Shown: positions 26,678 through 35,723 of the stretch, one piece after another | Numbering within the stretch: position 1 is the stretch's first letter | How the letters are laid out: each line of letters begins with the position of its first letter | Assembly (NCBI RefSeq): GCF_002153425.1 | Contig: NZ_KZ119600.1 | Location: forward strand, 314,825-378,824 | Source of the DNA: Litchfieldia alkalitelluris | Lineage (GTDB): Bacteria; Bacillota; Bacilli; Bacillales; Salisediminibacteriaceae | DNA length: 64,000 nucleotides | Direction: 5' to 3' | The notes under the pieces: generated by a model | The model's input: the letters and a program-made list of their open reading frames with translations, nothing else | Told to the model about the DNA's origin: nothing | Databases searched by the model: none | Translations under genes and position numbers: made by a program

Positions 26678-27616
26678 ATGTTATCAATATTTAAAAGTAT
26701 TGTATTTGTATTCATCAGCATTTTACTTTTGGCTGCATGTGGTGAGGCGGAAACGGAAACACAAGCAGAAACACCAACTTCACCAGAAACTGCAGGGGAA
26801 TCGTCTCAAAGTGATGGTGTGGATCGGTCTGAGTGGCCTGAGAAAATTAGATTTGCAGTTACAGGAATAGAAGGAATGGAAGAACTTCAACGACGTTACG
26901 ATGTTTTCCAAGAGTTAATTGAAGATTTAATGGGGGTGGAATTCGAATTTTTTGCCCTTTCTGATAGGACCATTTCAACAACTGCATTGGAGTATGATCA
27001 AGTAGACATTATTTTATCTGGTCCTTCTGAATATGTACTAACTAAATCTGCTGTGCCGACTGCGGAACCTTTAGCAGCTGTGGAACGTGATGCTTATCAT
27101 ACGGTATTTATTGTGGCGGAAGATAGCGAGTTTAAGACTTTAGAAGATTTAAAGGGCCATAAAATTGCCATGAAGGATACTGGGTCTACCTCTGGGCATA
27201 TTGGACCAAGCTCGATTTTAATTGATGCAGGATTTGACTTAGATAGGGATGTTAATATCCTTCTGCTAGGTGGAGCTTCAGTAGAAGCATTAAAGTCAGG
27301 GGAAGTAGACGCTGTTGGAGACGGTATTCGTGTTTTTAACAAAATGGTAGAAGAGGATGGAGAAGGGGTATGGCGACTTTTACACGAAGGGCCACCACTT
27401 CCGCAAGATCCATTTGTAGCAAATCCAAATTTGCCAGAAAGCTTTAAAGCAGAGTTCAAACGTGTCCTATTAGAAAACCAAGAAGAAATCTTAAATGCCA
27501 TTTTAAACCACGAGGATAACAATAAATATATTAATGCAAAAATCGTAGAGATTAGTGATGCTGATTATGATTTAATGCGTGAGACATATAGCACATTAGG
27601 GATTGAGCTAGAGTAA
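26678..27616 (+). CDS. phnD: Phosphonate/phosphate-type ABC transporter substrate-binding lipoprotein
   Basis: A 312-residue lipoprotein: signal peptide ending in the lipobox LLAAC (Cys21), an acidic Thr/Glu-rich linker, then a PhnD-type periplasmic-binding fold (IRFAVTGIEGMEELQRRYDVF, KGHKIAMKDTGSTSGHIGPS). PhnD-family proteins bind phosphonates, phosphite, hypophosphite or phosphate; the ligand cannot be read. AAAGGGGGAATGG precedes the ATG. First gene of phnDCE, under a Pho box array. No C-P lyase or phosphonatase gene is present nearby, so inorganic or lightly modified ligands remain possible. Confidence 0.9.
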   Translation: MLSIFKSIVFVFISILLLAACGEAETETQAETPTSPETAGESSQSDGVDRSEWPEKIRFAVTGIEGMEELQRRYDVFQELIEDLMGVEFEFFALSDRTISTTALEYDQVDIILSGPSEYVLTKSAVPTAEPLAAVERDAYHTVFIVAEDSEFKTLEDLKGHKIAMKDTGSTSGHIGPSSILIDAGFDLDRDVNILLLGGASVEALKSGEVDAVGDGIRVFNKMVEEDGEGVWRLLHEGPPLPQDPFVANPNLPESFKAEFKRVLLENQEEILNAILNHEDNNKYINAKIVEISDADYDLMRETYSTLGIELE

Positions 27617-27633
27617 TTACAGGTGGGATAGGG

Positions 27634-28437
27634 ATGAATACAATCGAAATACAAAATCTTTCAAAGGTCTATCCAGACGGCACCAAAGCATTAAACAACG
27701 TAAGTTTTAACGTTAAACCAGGAGAAGCCGTTGTACTATTAGGTCACAACGGCTCTGGTAAATCAACGTTGTTTCGTTGTATTACAAGCTTTGAGAAACC
27801 TACTGAGGGACAGATAAAAATAGATGGCGTAAACATTACGAAATTAAGTAAAGGGAAACTAAGACCAATCCGTAAAAAAGTTGGAATGGTATTCCAGCAC
27901 TTTAATTTAATAAATAATTTGAGTGTTTTTCAAAATGTTCTATCTGGAGCCATGGGGAAAGTGCGTTTTGCTTTTCAAACTTTTGCGCCGCTTGCATCAA
28001 AAGAACTCCGAAGAGAAGCGATGGAATGTTTAGAACGAGTAGGGTTAAGTGATTTAGCTAAGCGTAGGGCAGATCAACTTTCTGGTGGTCAGCAACAGCG
28101 AGTAGCCATTGCACGTATGCTTATGCAAAATCCTCAAGTTGTTTTAGCGGATGAGCCTATCGCCAGTCTTGATCCGAAGGCAGGAAGGGAAGTAATGGAT
28201 TTACTATGGGAAATCGTAAGGGAACGGGGATTAACTGTAGTTTGTATCTTGCATCAAATGGATATTGCTAAAGAATATGGAGATAGAATAGTAGCTTTAA
28301 AGAGTGGCAAAGTTGTAATAGATGACCATATTCATGACTTAAATGATGAACTTATGGCATCTTTATATGAAAAAGAAATGGTAGAAGAAGAGGATAAAGA
28401 AAATATAATGGCTGCAGTAAAAGTAGGTGGAATGTAA
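27634..28437 (+). CDS. phnC: Phosphonate-type ABC transporter ATP-binding protein
   Basis: A 267-residue PhnC: Walker A GHNGSGKST (37-45), MVFQHFNLINNLSVFQNVL (Q-loop, PhnC-like), signature LSGGQQQR, Walker B VVLADEPIASLDP, and the H-loop region ILHQMDIAKEYGDRIVAL. It begins 17 bases after phnD and overlaps the permease start by one base. It energises import with the permease at 28437. Confidence 0.95.
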   Translation: MNTIEIQNLSKVYPDGTKALNNVSFNVKPGEAVVLLGHNGSGKSTLFRCITSFEKPTEGQIKIDGVNITKLSKGKLRPIRKKVGMVFQHFNLINNLSVFQNVLSGAMGKVRFAFQTFAPLASKELRREAMECLERVGLSDLAKRRADQLSGGQQQRVAIARMLMQNPQVVLADEPIASLDPKAGREVMDLLWEIVRERGLTVVCILHQMDIAKEYGDRIVALKSGKVVIDDHIHDLNDELMASLYEKEMVEEEDKENIMAAVKVGGM

Positions 28438-29264
28438 TGGGACAACGAAGTTTACACAAAAATAATGATCCATCTAAATGGGACAAAGACATGCCGTCAA
28501 GGTGGACTCCCCCCTCCTTTGTAACTTGGTTACTAAGTGTTGTTTTTATTGCCTTTATGATATCGGGCTTGAATAATGCTAATGTAACATTAGAGCGATT
28601 ATCGGGTGGAGCTTTCAATATGGGAAAATTCCTAGGAAGTGCATTGCCTCCTGATACTTCACGGACTTCAGCTATTTTGTCGTCCATCGTACAAACCTTT
28701 GAGATTGCATTAGTAGGCACAGTATTTGGGGTGCTACTTAGTTTGCCAGTAGCTATATTGGCATCGTCCAACACTACGCCGCACCCCATCATTCGTCATG
28801 GAACAAGATCTATCGTGTCCATGATGAGAACCATTCCTGACTTAATATGGGCATTAATTTTTGTTATTTCCGTTGGTCTTGGACCTCTTGCAGGAATTTT
28901 AACTATTATTGTTGATACGATAGGCTTTTGTGCTAGGTTTTTCTCAGAACGTATAGAGGAAATTGAAAAAGGGCCTTCACAAGCGCTGGAATCAACGGGA
29001 GCAAGCAGGTTAGGGATTATTTCAGGATCTGTTATACCAATAGGATTTCCATCTTTCGTTGGTACAAGTTTGTTTGCCATTGAGAAGGCCATTCGCTCTG
29101 CAGTAATTCTTGGATTAGTTGGTGCAGGGGGAATAGGGGTAGAGTTAAATACTGCTATGTCCTTAAGGCGCTTTGATGAAGCGTTGATGATTATTATTTT
29201 GATTTTCATCGTCGTTCTGATAGTAGAACAAATTTCTACAGCAATTAGAAAAAAAGTCATTTAA
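28437..29264 (+). CDS. phnE: Phosphonate-type ABC transporter permease
   Basis: A 275-residue permease with six predicted helices. The cytoplasmic EAA-type loop lies around ALESTGASRLGIISGSVIP, followed by SAVILGLVGAGGIGVELN, the standard PhnE segment. The N-terminus carries a hydrophilic extension (about 25 residues, QRSLHKNNDPSKWDKDMPSR). It overlaps phnC by one base (TAATG). Only one permease gene is present in this copy, so it probably acts as a homodimer, unlike the two-permease system at 33302. Confidence 0.9.
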   Translation: MGQRSLHKNNDPSKWDKDMPSRWTPPSFVTWLLSVVFIAFMISGLNNANVTLERLSGGAFNMGKFLGSALPPDTSRTSAILSSIVQTFEIALVGTVFGVLLSLPVAILASSNTTPHPIIRHGTRSIVSMMRTIPDLIWALIFVISVGLGPLAGILTIIVDTIGFCARFFSERIEEIEKGPSQALESTGASRLGIISGSVIPIGFPSFVGTSLFAIEKAIRSAVILGLVGAGGIGVELNTAMSLRRFDEALMIIILIFIVVLIVEQISTAIRKKVI

Positions 29265-29306
29265 CGGGCAGTGTGTTATCTATAACTTGAACCTGTGATA
29301 ATAGAT

Positions 29307-29594
29307 GTTGATATGCGCTCCATCTACTTCGCTTTCACGCATGGTAAAGGTGCGACACCCGCTCTCTTCGCTGTGTCTTCTTTACCGCAGGCGGCTGGTA
29401 AGCCTCCTCATTGCTTCAGCTTCCTCGGGAAGAACCACCTGCGGGATGACTGTCTCTTCCTCTTCAAGATTGACTTCGAGTTAGCTGCGTCGAGACAACT
29501 CGATGCAGATGACAAGGCGACGCTCGTACTAATGATTTTCCCACAAGGAATACTAGTAGAGAAAGAGACAGGAGCACCTTTCACTACAATCAAC
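29307..29594. repeat. Bacillaceae-type intergenic inverted-repeat element, decayed copy
   Basis: A segment visibly richer in G and C than its surroundings, starting gttgatatgcgctcc and ending ggagcacc...caatcaac, so the ends are inverted. Inside are blocks (gcttcagcttcctcg, ccacctgcggg) of a pattern I know from widespread non-coding repeats in Bacillus genomes, beginning GTTGATT and ending AATCAAC. A 124-codon open frame (29295-29669) runs through it, but its composition is that of the repeat, and I reject it as a gene. It separates phnE from the PAP2 gene. Confidence 0.65.
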
Positions 29595-29631
29595 TTTGGC
29601 GTCAAAAATCAACACTATTCTTTAACAGAGA

Positions 29632-30168
29632 CTAAATGTAAAAGGAGAACCCAAAAATTACAAGAATAGCGCTCAAGGTACCGATACATGCACCAATAAT
29701 ACAATCTGTTGGATAATGTAAGCCTAGATAAACACGGGAAAGTCCAATGAGAAATGCAAGAGGCATAAGTAAAATAGAAAGATATGGTAAGTGAATACAA
29801 AAAACCATGATGATCGAAAAAACTGCCGTTGTGTGTCCTGAAGGAAAAGAATAGTCCTTTAATGGGCGGGAGCAAAGGTTAACATGTGCTAATTTCGTAT
29901 ATGGACGTTGTCGGCAATACGCTTTTTTAATAAAATGAATCAAAAGATGGCTGGATACAAGGGAAATAAGGGCTTGGATTCCCCAAAAACGAACAATCTC
30001 ATTCGCCAATAACATTATAAGTAGTAAGGAAGAAAGACTAAATGTAGCTCCACCCAAATGCGTTATTTTTGGTAAAATAGCATCAAAAATTCTACACTTA
30101 ATATTTTGATTAACAAAGTGAAACAAATGCTCATCGCTAGTTACTAACCATGTTACTACGCGATTCAT
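29632..30168 (-). CDS. PAP2-family membrane phosphatase (undecaprenyl-diphosphatase-like)
   Basis: A 178-residue protein with about five or six transmembrane helices and the three phosphatase motifs: KKAYCRQRP (81-89), PSGH (109-112) and SRVYLGLHYPTD (144-155, His151 and Asp155). Enzymes of this class hydrolyse undecaprenyl pyrophosphate or phosphatidate at the outer face of the membrane. I start at ATG 30168 because AGAGGGGG is correctly spaced for it; an upstream in-frame codon at 30198 has no ribosome site. It is divergent from the GT4 gene, which has a Pho box. A lipid-phosphate role fits this phosphate-starvation neighbourhood. Confidence 0.85.
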   Translation of the reverse strand: MNRVVTWLVTSDEHLFHFVNQNIKCRIFDAILPKITHLGGATFSLSSLLLIMLLANEIVRFWGIQALISLVSSHLLIHFIKKAYCRQRPYTKLAHVNLCSRPLKDYSFPSGHTTAVFSIIMVFCIHLPYLSILLMPLAFLIGLSRVYLGLHYPTDCIIGACIGTLSAILVIFGFSFYI

Positions 30169-30270
30169 GCGCATCCCCCTCTTTAGAATTATTGACATGC
30201 TTATACCACTTCGTTAAATCCATCATACTATTCTAATGTAAAGCCAGAGTTTTTCTATTATTGATTTTTC

Positions 30271-30298
30271 TTTAAAAAAACTTTACACAGCCTTCATA
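30271..30298 (+). promoter_or_regulatory. Pho box array before the GT4 gene
   Basis: TTTAAA (30271), TTTACA (30282) and TTCATA (30293) with an exact 11-bp period, about 80 bp before the glycosyltransferase start. Confidence 0.6.
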
Positions 30299-30376
30299 AA
30301 ATAATCAGAAAAATCTGTTAAGTTAATGGTGAAGAAGTTTTTAATGCCTAATTAACAGATTGGAGAGTGAAGGAAG

Positions 30377-31519
30377 ATGAGAATTGCCATATTTTCTGAT
30401 ACTTATGCACCTGAAGTGAATGGCGTTGCCCGAACGTTAAAAAGGTATACCGCATATTTAGAGAAGGTGGGAATTGATTATAAATTATTTGTTCCAGAGA
30501 GTAGTACCCCTATTCCCACTGTGCCACAAGTAGAGCGCTTTTCAAGTATTCCATTCGTTTTATACCCTGAATGCAGAATGGCCCTTCCCAATCCACTCTA
30601 TATTAATGAAACGTTAAAGGCATTTAAACCCACTATGATTCATGTCACGACACCTTTTAACCTTGGTCTATTTGGGGCCCATTATGGAAAGAAAAACAAT
30701 ATCCCAATGATTGCATCTTATCATACGAATTTTGATGATTATTTAGAGTATTATCATCTTCAGTTCATGCAAAAGTGGATATGGAAATATATGTCTTGGT
30801 TTCATCGTCCCTTTGAAAAAGTATATGTCCCTTCACATACTACAAAAGAAAAATTAGTAAATTACAACGTTCATCCTAACATTGATATTTGGGGAAGGGG
30901 AGTGAACCACTTAGAGTTCAATCCTGAAAATAAGTCCAATAGAATCAAAGAAAAATATCAAATTAAAGAAAAAAATATTCTTCTTTATGTGGGGAGGCTT
31001 TCACCTGAGAAGGATATTCGCATCGTGTTAGAAACCTTCTTCTCGTTACCAGAAGATATAAAAAAGAATACCCACCTTATGATTGTAGGGGATGGCCCTT
31101 TATATAAGTCATTATTATCGAGTAAATCTAATCAAATAACGTTTACTGGCTTTTTAGAAGGGAAGGAACTAGCTGAGGTATATGCTTCCAGTGATATATT
31201 TTTATTCCCTTCCCCTACAGAAACCTTTGGAAATGTTGTTTTAGAGGCACAAGCTTCTGGATTACCCGTCATTGGTGCGAATGCTGGAGGAGTAAAGAAT
31301 TTAATAAAAGACGGTCAAACCGGCTTTTTATGTGAACCCAAAAACGCGGATGAATTTGTAAGGAAAACGATAACTCTATTAGCACAAGATAATTTTCGTC
31401 AAACGTTTGGAAAACAAGCTAGGGAGTTTGCACTAGAGCAAACGTGGGAGCGAATCTTTGAACGTTTAATCCTTAGTTATAAAGATACTCTACTATCAAA
31501 AGAGAGATTTAGTGCATAA
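30377..31519 (+). CDS. GT4-family glycosyltransferase
   Basis: A 380-residue GT-B enzyme of family GT4: FSDTYAPEVNGVARTL at the start, SYHTNFDDY, VGRLSPEKDI (donor-binding beginning of the second domain) and SPTETFGNVVLEAQASG (the EX7E motif near 282-290). It resembles glycolipid and mannosyl-lipid transferases. The Pho box upstream and the adjacent PAP2 phosphatase suggest making a phosphorus-free glycolipid or cell-wall polymer when phosphate is low, but the acceptor cannot be read from sequence. GGAGAGTGAAGG precedes the ATG. Confidence 0.85.
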   Translation: MRIAIFSDTYAPEVNGVARTLKRYTAYLEKVGIDYKLFVPESSTPIPTVPQVERFSSIPFVLYPECRMALPNPLYINETLKAFKPTMIHVTTPFNLGLFGAHYGKKNNIPMIASYHTNFDDYLEYYHLQFMQKWIWKYMSWFHRPFEKVYVPSHTTKEKLVNYNVHPNIDIWGRGVNHLEFNPENKSNRIKEKYQIKEKNILLYVGRLSPEKDIRIVLETFFSLPEDIKKNTHLMIVGDGPLYKSLLSSKSNQITFTGFLEGKELAEVYASSDIFLFPSPTETFGNVVLEAQASGLPVIGANAGGVKNLIKDGQTGFLCEPKNADEFVRKTITLLAQDNFRQTFGKQAREFALEQTWERIFERLILSYKDTLLSKERFSA

Positions 31520-31554
31520 GTTGTCGTTAAGCGCCACCGGGAGCGTTTCGAGTA

Positions 31555-31582
31555 TTTACAGAATATTTACTAAATGTTTACA
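31555..31582 (+). promoter_or_regulatory. Pho box array before the PhoP-like gene
   Basis: TTTACA (31555), TTTACT (31566) and TTTACA (31577): three near-perfect repeats with an exact 11-bp period. A TAATAC hexamer at 31608 could be the -10. This implies autoregulation of the PhoP-like regulator. Confidence 0.8.
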
Positions 31583-31667
31583 GAAAGCGTGTATACACGA
31601 AATACCTAATACTCATATGATTACTATGAAAGTTAATGATGAGTATTGAGTTTTAGGGGGGATAAGA

Positions 31668-32396
31668 TTGTCAAAGCATATTCTTATCGTAGAAGATGAA
31701 GAATCCATTGTTACATTGCTAAAGTATAATTTTGAAAAAAATGGTTTTCAAGTATCGATAGCTATGGACGGAAAAACGGCATATCACAAAGCAGTTCACG
31801 GAAAATTTGATTTAATTGTTCTGGATCTTATGTTGCCAGAAATGGATGGTTTAGAGGTTTGCAAACAGCTAAGACAGAGCAAGATTGTAACTCCGATTCT
31901 AATGCTAACAGCAAAAGAAGAGGAGTTTGATAAGGTAATTGGATTAGAACTTGGTGCAGATGACTATCTAACGAAACCGTTTAGTCCAAGAGAAGTTATA
32001 GCTAGAATAAGAGCTATTTTGAGAAGAGTACATAATGACAAGGAAATAGTAGAAAAGGTAAAGGCGCCCCTATTTAAAATTACTATTGGTGATTTAGAGA
32101 TATACCCAGAAAACCATGAAATATACTTAAAAGGAAAATCTATTGAACTAACACAGAAGGAATATGAACTGATACTTTATTTAGCGAACCATCAAGATAA
32201 AGTTCTAACTAGGGACCAAATGTTAAATGCCATTTGGAATTTTGATTTTGTTGGAGATACAAGAATTGTAGATGTCCATATTAGTCATTTGCGGGAAAAA
32301 ATCGAAGCTGAAACGAAAAAACCAGAGTATATCAAAACGATACGCGGGTTTGGATATAAGTTAGAAGCACCAGTTACACATGAGGAATTGTCATAG
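31668..32396 (+). CDS. PhoP-like response regulator (OmpR family)
   Basis: A 242-residue regulator very close in my recollection to Bacillus subtilis PhoP: EDEESIVTLLKYN, phospho-acceptor Asp53 in VLDLMLPEMDG, PILMLTAKEEEFDKVIGLE, DDYLTKPFSPREV, and the winged-helix end GDTRIVDVHISHLREKIE...IRGFGYKLE. Start TTG with AGGGGGGAT upstream. Unlike the usual phoPR operon, no sensor kinase follows; a second regulator gene does. Pho boxes stand directly upstream of it and of four other units here. It is either the main PhoP separated from PhoR, or a paralog cross-talking with PhoR elsewhere. Confidence 0.9.
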   Translation: MSKHILIVEDEESIVTLLKYNFEKNGFQVSIAMDGKTAYHKAVHGKFDLIVLDLMLPEMDGLEVCKQLRQSKIVTPILMLTAKEEEFDKVIGLELGADDYLTKPFSPREVIARIRAILRRVHNDKEIVEKVKAPLFKITIGDLEIYPENHEIYLKGKSIELTQKEYELILYLANHQDKVLTRDQMLNAIWNFDFVGDTRIVDVHISHLREKIEAETKKPEYIKTIRGFGYKLEAPVTHEELS

Positions 32397-32458
32397 TAAC
32401 AAATAATCTAACTAATCTAGTTCATAAATTATCAGTCTAGTTTAATGGGGCGTGATGA

Positions 32459-33214
32459 ATGTTGGAACACTCGGTGTTAATATTAGATAATAATCAAGAT
32501 CAAATTCTGAAAATGGAAAGTTATTTTAAGAAAATAGGATTTAATTTGTATAGTGTAAGTACAAGTAAAGATGCGCTCAAGTTCCTTCAGACGTTTACGC
32601 CAGCAGCAATTATTTTAGACATAAATATACCTACAATCAATGGTCTTGATCTATGTCGTGAATTAAGGTTTATCCAGAATGATTGGACTCCGATCATCAT
32701 CATTTCCTCCAATGATGATGAATTAGATTCTGTACTTGGACTAGAGTTAGGCGCAGATGATTATATCATTAAGCCGATTCGTTATAAGGAATTAATTGCT
32801 AGGGTAAAATCTATTATTCGAAGGGGAAATCTATGTTGTCTAGGTAGACAAAAAGATGGTGATATGGAGAATAGTGAAGGTGGCCGCTTAACGAATGGGA
32901 ATCTGACGCTCGAACCTGACTCTTTTATGTTTTATCTTGATGGTCAGCCAGTTGATTTGACGCGAAAGGAATATGAAATACTATTTTATTTAATTAGGAA
33001 CAAAGGAAAGGTTTTATCCCGTTATAAACTGATGTGTGAACTATTAGGTGATGAAGATCCAGCTGATGAACGGGTTATTGACGTGTATATTAGTCGGATT
33101 AGGAAGAAAATTGAGCCTTCCAGACGTAATCCCATATACATTAAAACGGTCAGGAATATAGGATATATGATGAAAGATATTTCTTATTATAACAAAGGCT
33201 CTGTTAATGGATAA
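32459..33214 (+). CDS. Atypical OmpR-family response regulator
   Basis: A 251-residue receiver plus winged-helix protein. The acceptor Asp54 (IILDINIP), Ser in IIISSNDDE and Lys in YIIKPI are kept, but the acidic pair that binds magnesium is Asp10-Asn11 (LILDNNQD) instead of two acids. A linker of about 20 residues with Cys (GNLCCLGRQKDGDMENSEGG) joins the domains. The output domain is intact (VIDVYISRIRKKIE, VRNIGYM). It lies 62 bp after the PhoP-like gene, probably in the same transcript. It may work with weak or no phosphorylation, or dimerise with the first regulator. Confidence 0.85.
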   Translation: MLEHSVLILDNNQDQILKMESYFKKIGFNLYSVSTSKDALKFLQTFTPAAIILDINIPTINGLDLCRELRFIQNDWTPIIIISSNDDELDSVLGLELGADDYIIKPIRYKELIARVKSIIRRGNLCCLGRQKDGDMENSEGGRLTNGNLTLEPDSFMFYLDGQPVDLTRKEYEILFYLIRNKGKVLSRYKLMCELLGDEDPADERVIDVYISRIRKKIEPSRRNPIYIKTVRNIGYMMKDISYYNKGSVNG

Positions 33215-33234
33215 TGTTGATTTTGAACATTGTT

Positions 33235-33274
33235 AAGGACACAACAAGTATCCCCCATTGTTGTGTCCTTTTCT
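33235..33274. terminator. Convergent Rho-independent terminator
   Basis: A 13-bp stem aaggacacaacaa/ttgttgtgtcctt (33235-33247, 33258-33270) with T-rich sequence after it. It ends the two regulator genes and faces the end of the minus-strand phn operon. Confidence 0.85.
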
Positions 33275-33301
33275 GTGATTTCCTTTTTTGCTGAAACTTA
33301 C

Positions 33302-34102
33302 TTATACAATTCTTTTTCTTATAAAAGCACTAAAATAGTCAATAGCCGTTACAACAATGATAATTATTAAAAGAATCATTCCAACTTCATCCCAGTTGCG
33401 ATTAGCTGTTGCAATAGTAATTAAAGTACCAATACCTCCAGCACCGATAATTCCCAAGATAGTAGATGCACGAATATCAATTTCAAAACGATAAATTGCA
33501 TATGATAAGAACTCAGGAACAATTTGTGGAATAATTCCATAAAACAATACTTGTATTTTATTAGCACCATTCGCTTCTAATGCCTCTACAACATGCATAT
33601 CAATGGACTCAATAACTTCACTATATAATTTTCCAAGCATTCCTATTGATCCGATGGCAATTGCTAATACGCCAGCAAAGGGAGAAGGTCCGATCGCTGC
33701 AACGAACATTAAAGCTAATACAAGTTCTGGGAATGCTCGGATAGCATCTAGCGCCCCTTTTGACAGTATATTCAAAGTTTTACTCTTTGTAATATTACTT
33801 GCTGCAAAAAAACCAAAGGGCACCGCAAGAATTGCTGCGAGCAATGTACCAGTATAAGCCATCTGTATGGTTTGCCACATAAGGATCATCACCTTTTGAA
33901 AAGCATCCCAATCAGGTGAAAAGAGTTGAGGAATTACTCTTGAAAAATTAGTAATCGTACGTTCACTAAAAACACGTTCCCAACGTATGTCAATGGTAGA
34001 GAAAGTCCATATGTAAAGGGCAATTAAAGCTAATGCAATCATAATATTTCTAATGAGAATAGGGGTTGGACGTTTTTTCTTTGGTGGCATAACTAGTTCC
34101 AT
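33302..34102 (-). CDS. phnE: Phosphonate-type ABC transporter permease, second subunit
   Basis: A 266-residue PhnE with about six helices. The EAA-type loop ALEANGANKIQVLFYGIIPQIVPEF and the RASTILGIIGAGGIGTLI segment are standard. The N-terminus is short and basic (PPKKKRP). It overlaps the preceding permease gene by one base. It is the last gene of phnDCEE and ends at the convergent terminator. It should form a heterodimeric channel with the permease at 34102. Confidence 0.9.
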   Translation of the reverse strand: MELVMPPKKKRPTPILIRNIMIALALIALYIWTFSTIDIRWERVFSERTITNFSRVIPQLFSPDWDAFQKVMILMWQTIQMAYTGTLLAAILAVPFGFFAASNITKSKTLNILSKGALDAIRAFPELVLALMFVAAIGPSPFAGVLAIAIGSIGMLGKLYSEVIESIDMHVVEALEANGANKIQVLFYGIIPQIVPEFLSYAIYRFEIDIRASTILGIIGAGGIGTLITIATANRNWDEVGMILLIIIIVVTAIDYFSAFIRKRIV

Positions 34103-34902
34103 TAGACAAGTCTCTCCCTTATCTTATTACTTATATAATCGATAATAACAACAGCAACAAAAATGATGATAATAATCGTCATCACTCTTGGGTAATTAAA
34201 AAAACTAACTTGTTGCTGCAGAAGCAGGCCTATACCACCAGCACCAACAAAACCCAGTACAACTGAAGCACGAACATTCACTTCGAAAACATATAGAGTG
34301 AATGATACGAATTGTGGTAAAACTTGTGGTAGAACAGCAAACCAAATAACTTGCATAGTATTGCCTCCAGCAGCCCGAATAGCATCTATTGGGTTCATAT
34401 CAATAGCTTCTATCGTTTCGTACATTAGTTTAGCTAAAATCCCTAAGGAAAAAATAAATAGCGCCATTATACCAGGGAAAACACCAACCCCAAAAATACC
34501 AACGAAAATGACTGCTAATAATATATCTGGGATAGTCCTAAGGATGTTCATTAGGAGACGGACAGGCATGTGAATCCAAGCATTAGGGAATAAGTTAGCA
34601 GCAGAAAGTAAAAATATTGGAATACTAACAAGAGCTGCAACGGTGGTTGCGATAATAGCCATTTGAATGGTTTCAGCTAGCTTCTCCCCAACTAGTGGTG
34701 CATAACTCCAGTTTGGAGGGAATAAGTCAACAGCAATTCGTTGAAACCCACTCCAACCATCAATAAAGTCCAAAATGGAAGACTCAGTTGCCCTAGATGT
34801 ATAAATGTACATACCAATAACAGCAATTAATATAATCGTTATACGTAATTTTTCCTTTGTAGAGGTTAGCCCTTGTACTACTGTTTCACTATTCATTATC
34901 AT
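34102..34902 (-). CDS. phnE: Phosphonate-type ABC transporter permease, first subunit
   Basis: A 266-residue PhnE paralog: EAA-type loop AIRAAGGNTMQVIWFAVLPQVLPQF and RASVVLGFVGAGGIGLLLQ. It has about six helices. The ATG lies inside the end of phnC (14-base overlap) and the stop shares one base with the next permease gene, so the three are translated as a coupled block. The two permeases are clearly diverged from each other, as is common in phnDCEE and ptx/htx-type importers. Confidence 0.9.
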   Translation of the reverse strand: MIMNSETVVQGLTSTKEKLRITIILIAVIGMYIYTSRATESSILDFIDGWSGFQRIAVDLFPPNWSYAPLVGEKLAETIQMAIIATTVAALVSIPIFLLSAANLFPNAWIHMPVRLLMNILRTIPDILLAVIFVGIFGVGVFPGIMALFIFSLGILAKLMYETIEAIDMNPIDAIRAAGGNTMQVIWFAVLPQVLPQFVSFTLYVFEVNVRASVVLGFVGAGGIGLLLQQQVSFFNYPRVMTIIIIIFVAVVIIDYISNKIRERLV

Positions 34903-35665
34903 GACCCCCTACAAGGTCATCCTCTCGTATTTTCCGGCCATAGATTTTTTCAAAAGTTTGTTCCGTTACTTCGCTTACGGGACCATCAAACACGATTTCT
35001 CCAGAACGCATACCGACAATGCGATCAGCGTATTCCATAGCCATGTCGATAAAATGGAGATTAACGATAGTAGTAATGTTATCTTCTTTATTAATTTTAC
35101 GTAAATATTTCATTACTTGATGAGAGGTTGGAGGATCTAAACTAGCAACGGGTTCATCTGCTAGTACAATTTTAGGCTGTTGTGTTAGGACACGAGCTAT
35201 TGCTACTCTTTGTTGTTGGCCACCACTTAGTTGATCAGCGCGTTGGTACAGTTTTTCGGCTATATTTACTCTATCTAAACTTTGGTAAGCTAAAGATACT
35301 TCTTCTTTTAAAAATAGATTTAATATACTTTTTACCGTTCCAGTATGTCCAAGGCGTCCAGATATTACGTTTCTCATAACTGTGGATCGCCTAACTAGAT
35401 TATAGTTCTGAAAGATCATGCCAACTCTTGTTCTGAGCTTTCGTAGGTTACGATGATTATAGTTTAGAATATTATTACCCTCGATAAGTAATTCCCCATC
35501 TGTAGGAGTAACAAGGCGGTTCATACTACGGATTAATGTAGACTTACCAGCCCCAGACAAGCCGACGACTACGACAAATTCCCCCTGGTTTACTTTAAGA
35601 TTTATATTTTTTAATCCTTGTGTCCCATTAGGATAAACAAGTGATACATCTTTAAATTCGATCAT
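34889..35665 (-). CDS. phnC: Phosphonate-type ABC transporter ATP-binding protein
   Basis: A 258-residue PhnC: Walker A GLSGAGKST, MIFQNYNLVRRSTVMRNV, signature LSGGQQQR, Walker B IVLADEPVASLDP and H-loop IVNLHFIDMAMEYADRI. It belongs to the phnDCEE operon. A hairpin with a U tract separates it from phnD upstream, which should lower its level relative to the binding protein. Confidence 0.95.
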   Translation of the reverse strand: MIEFKDVSLVYPNGTQGLKNINLKVNQGEFVVVVGLSGAGKSTLIRSMNRLVTPTDGELLIEGNNILNYNHRNLRKLRTRVGMIFQNYNLVRRSTVMRNVISGRLGHTGTVKSILNLFLKEEVSLAYQSLDRVNIAEKLYQRADQLSGGQQQRVAIARVLTQQPKIVLADEPVASLDPPTSHQVMKYLRKINKEDNITTIVNLHFIDMAMEYADRIVGMRSGEIVFDGPVSEVTEQTFEKIYGRKIREDDLVGGHDNE

Positions 35666-35723
35666 ATGTGTACCTCTCTTTTAATGAATAGGTAGGTAAG
35701 GCTCACCTTTTTGTAATGGAAGA

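Noticed and set aside
29295..29669. Open frame of 124 codons between phnE and the PAP2 gene
   Set aside because: It lies within an intergenic repeat with inverted ends, lacks a ribosome site and reads like low-information sequence of that repeat.
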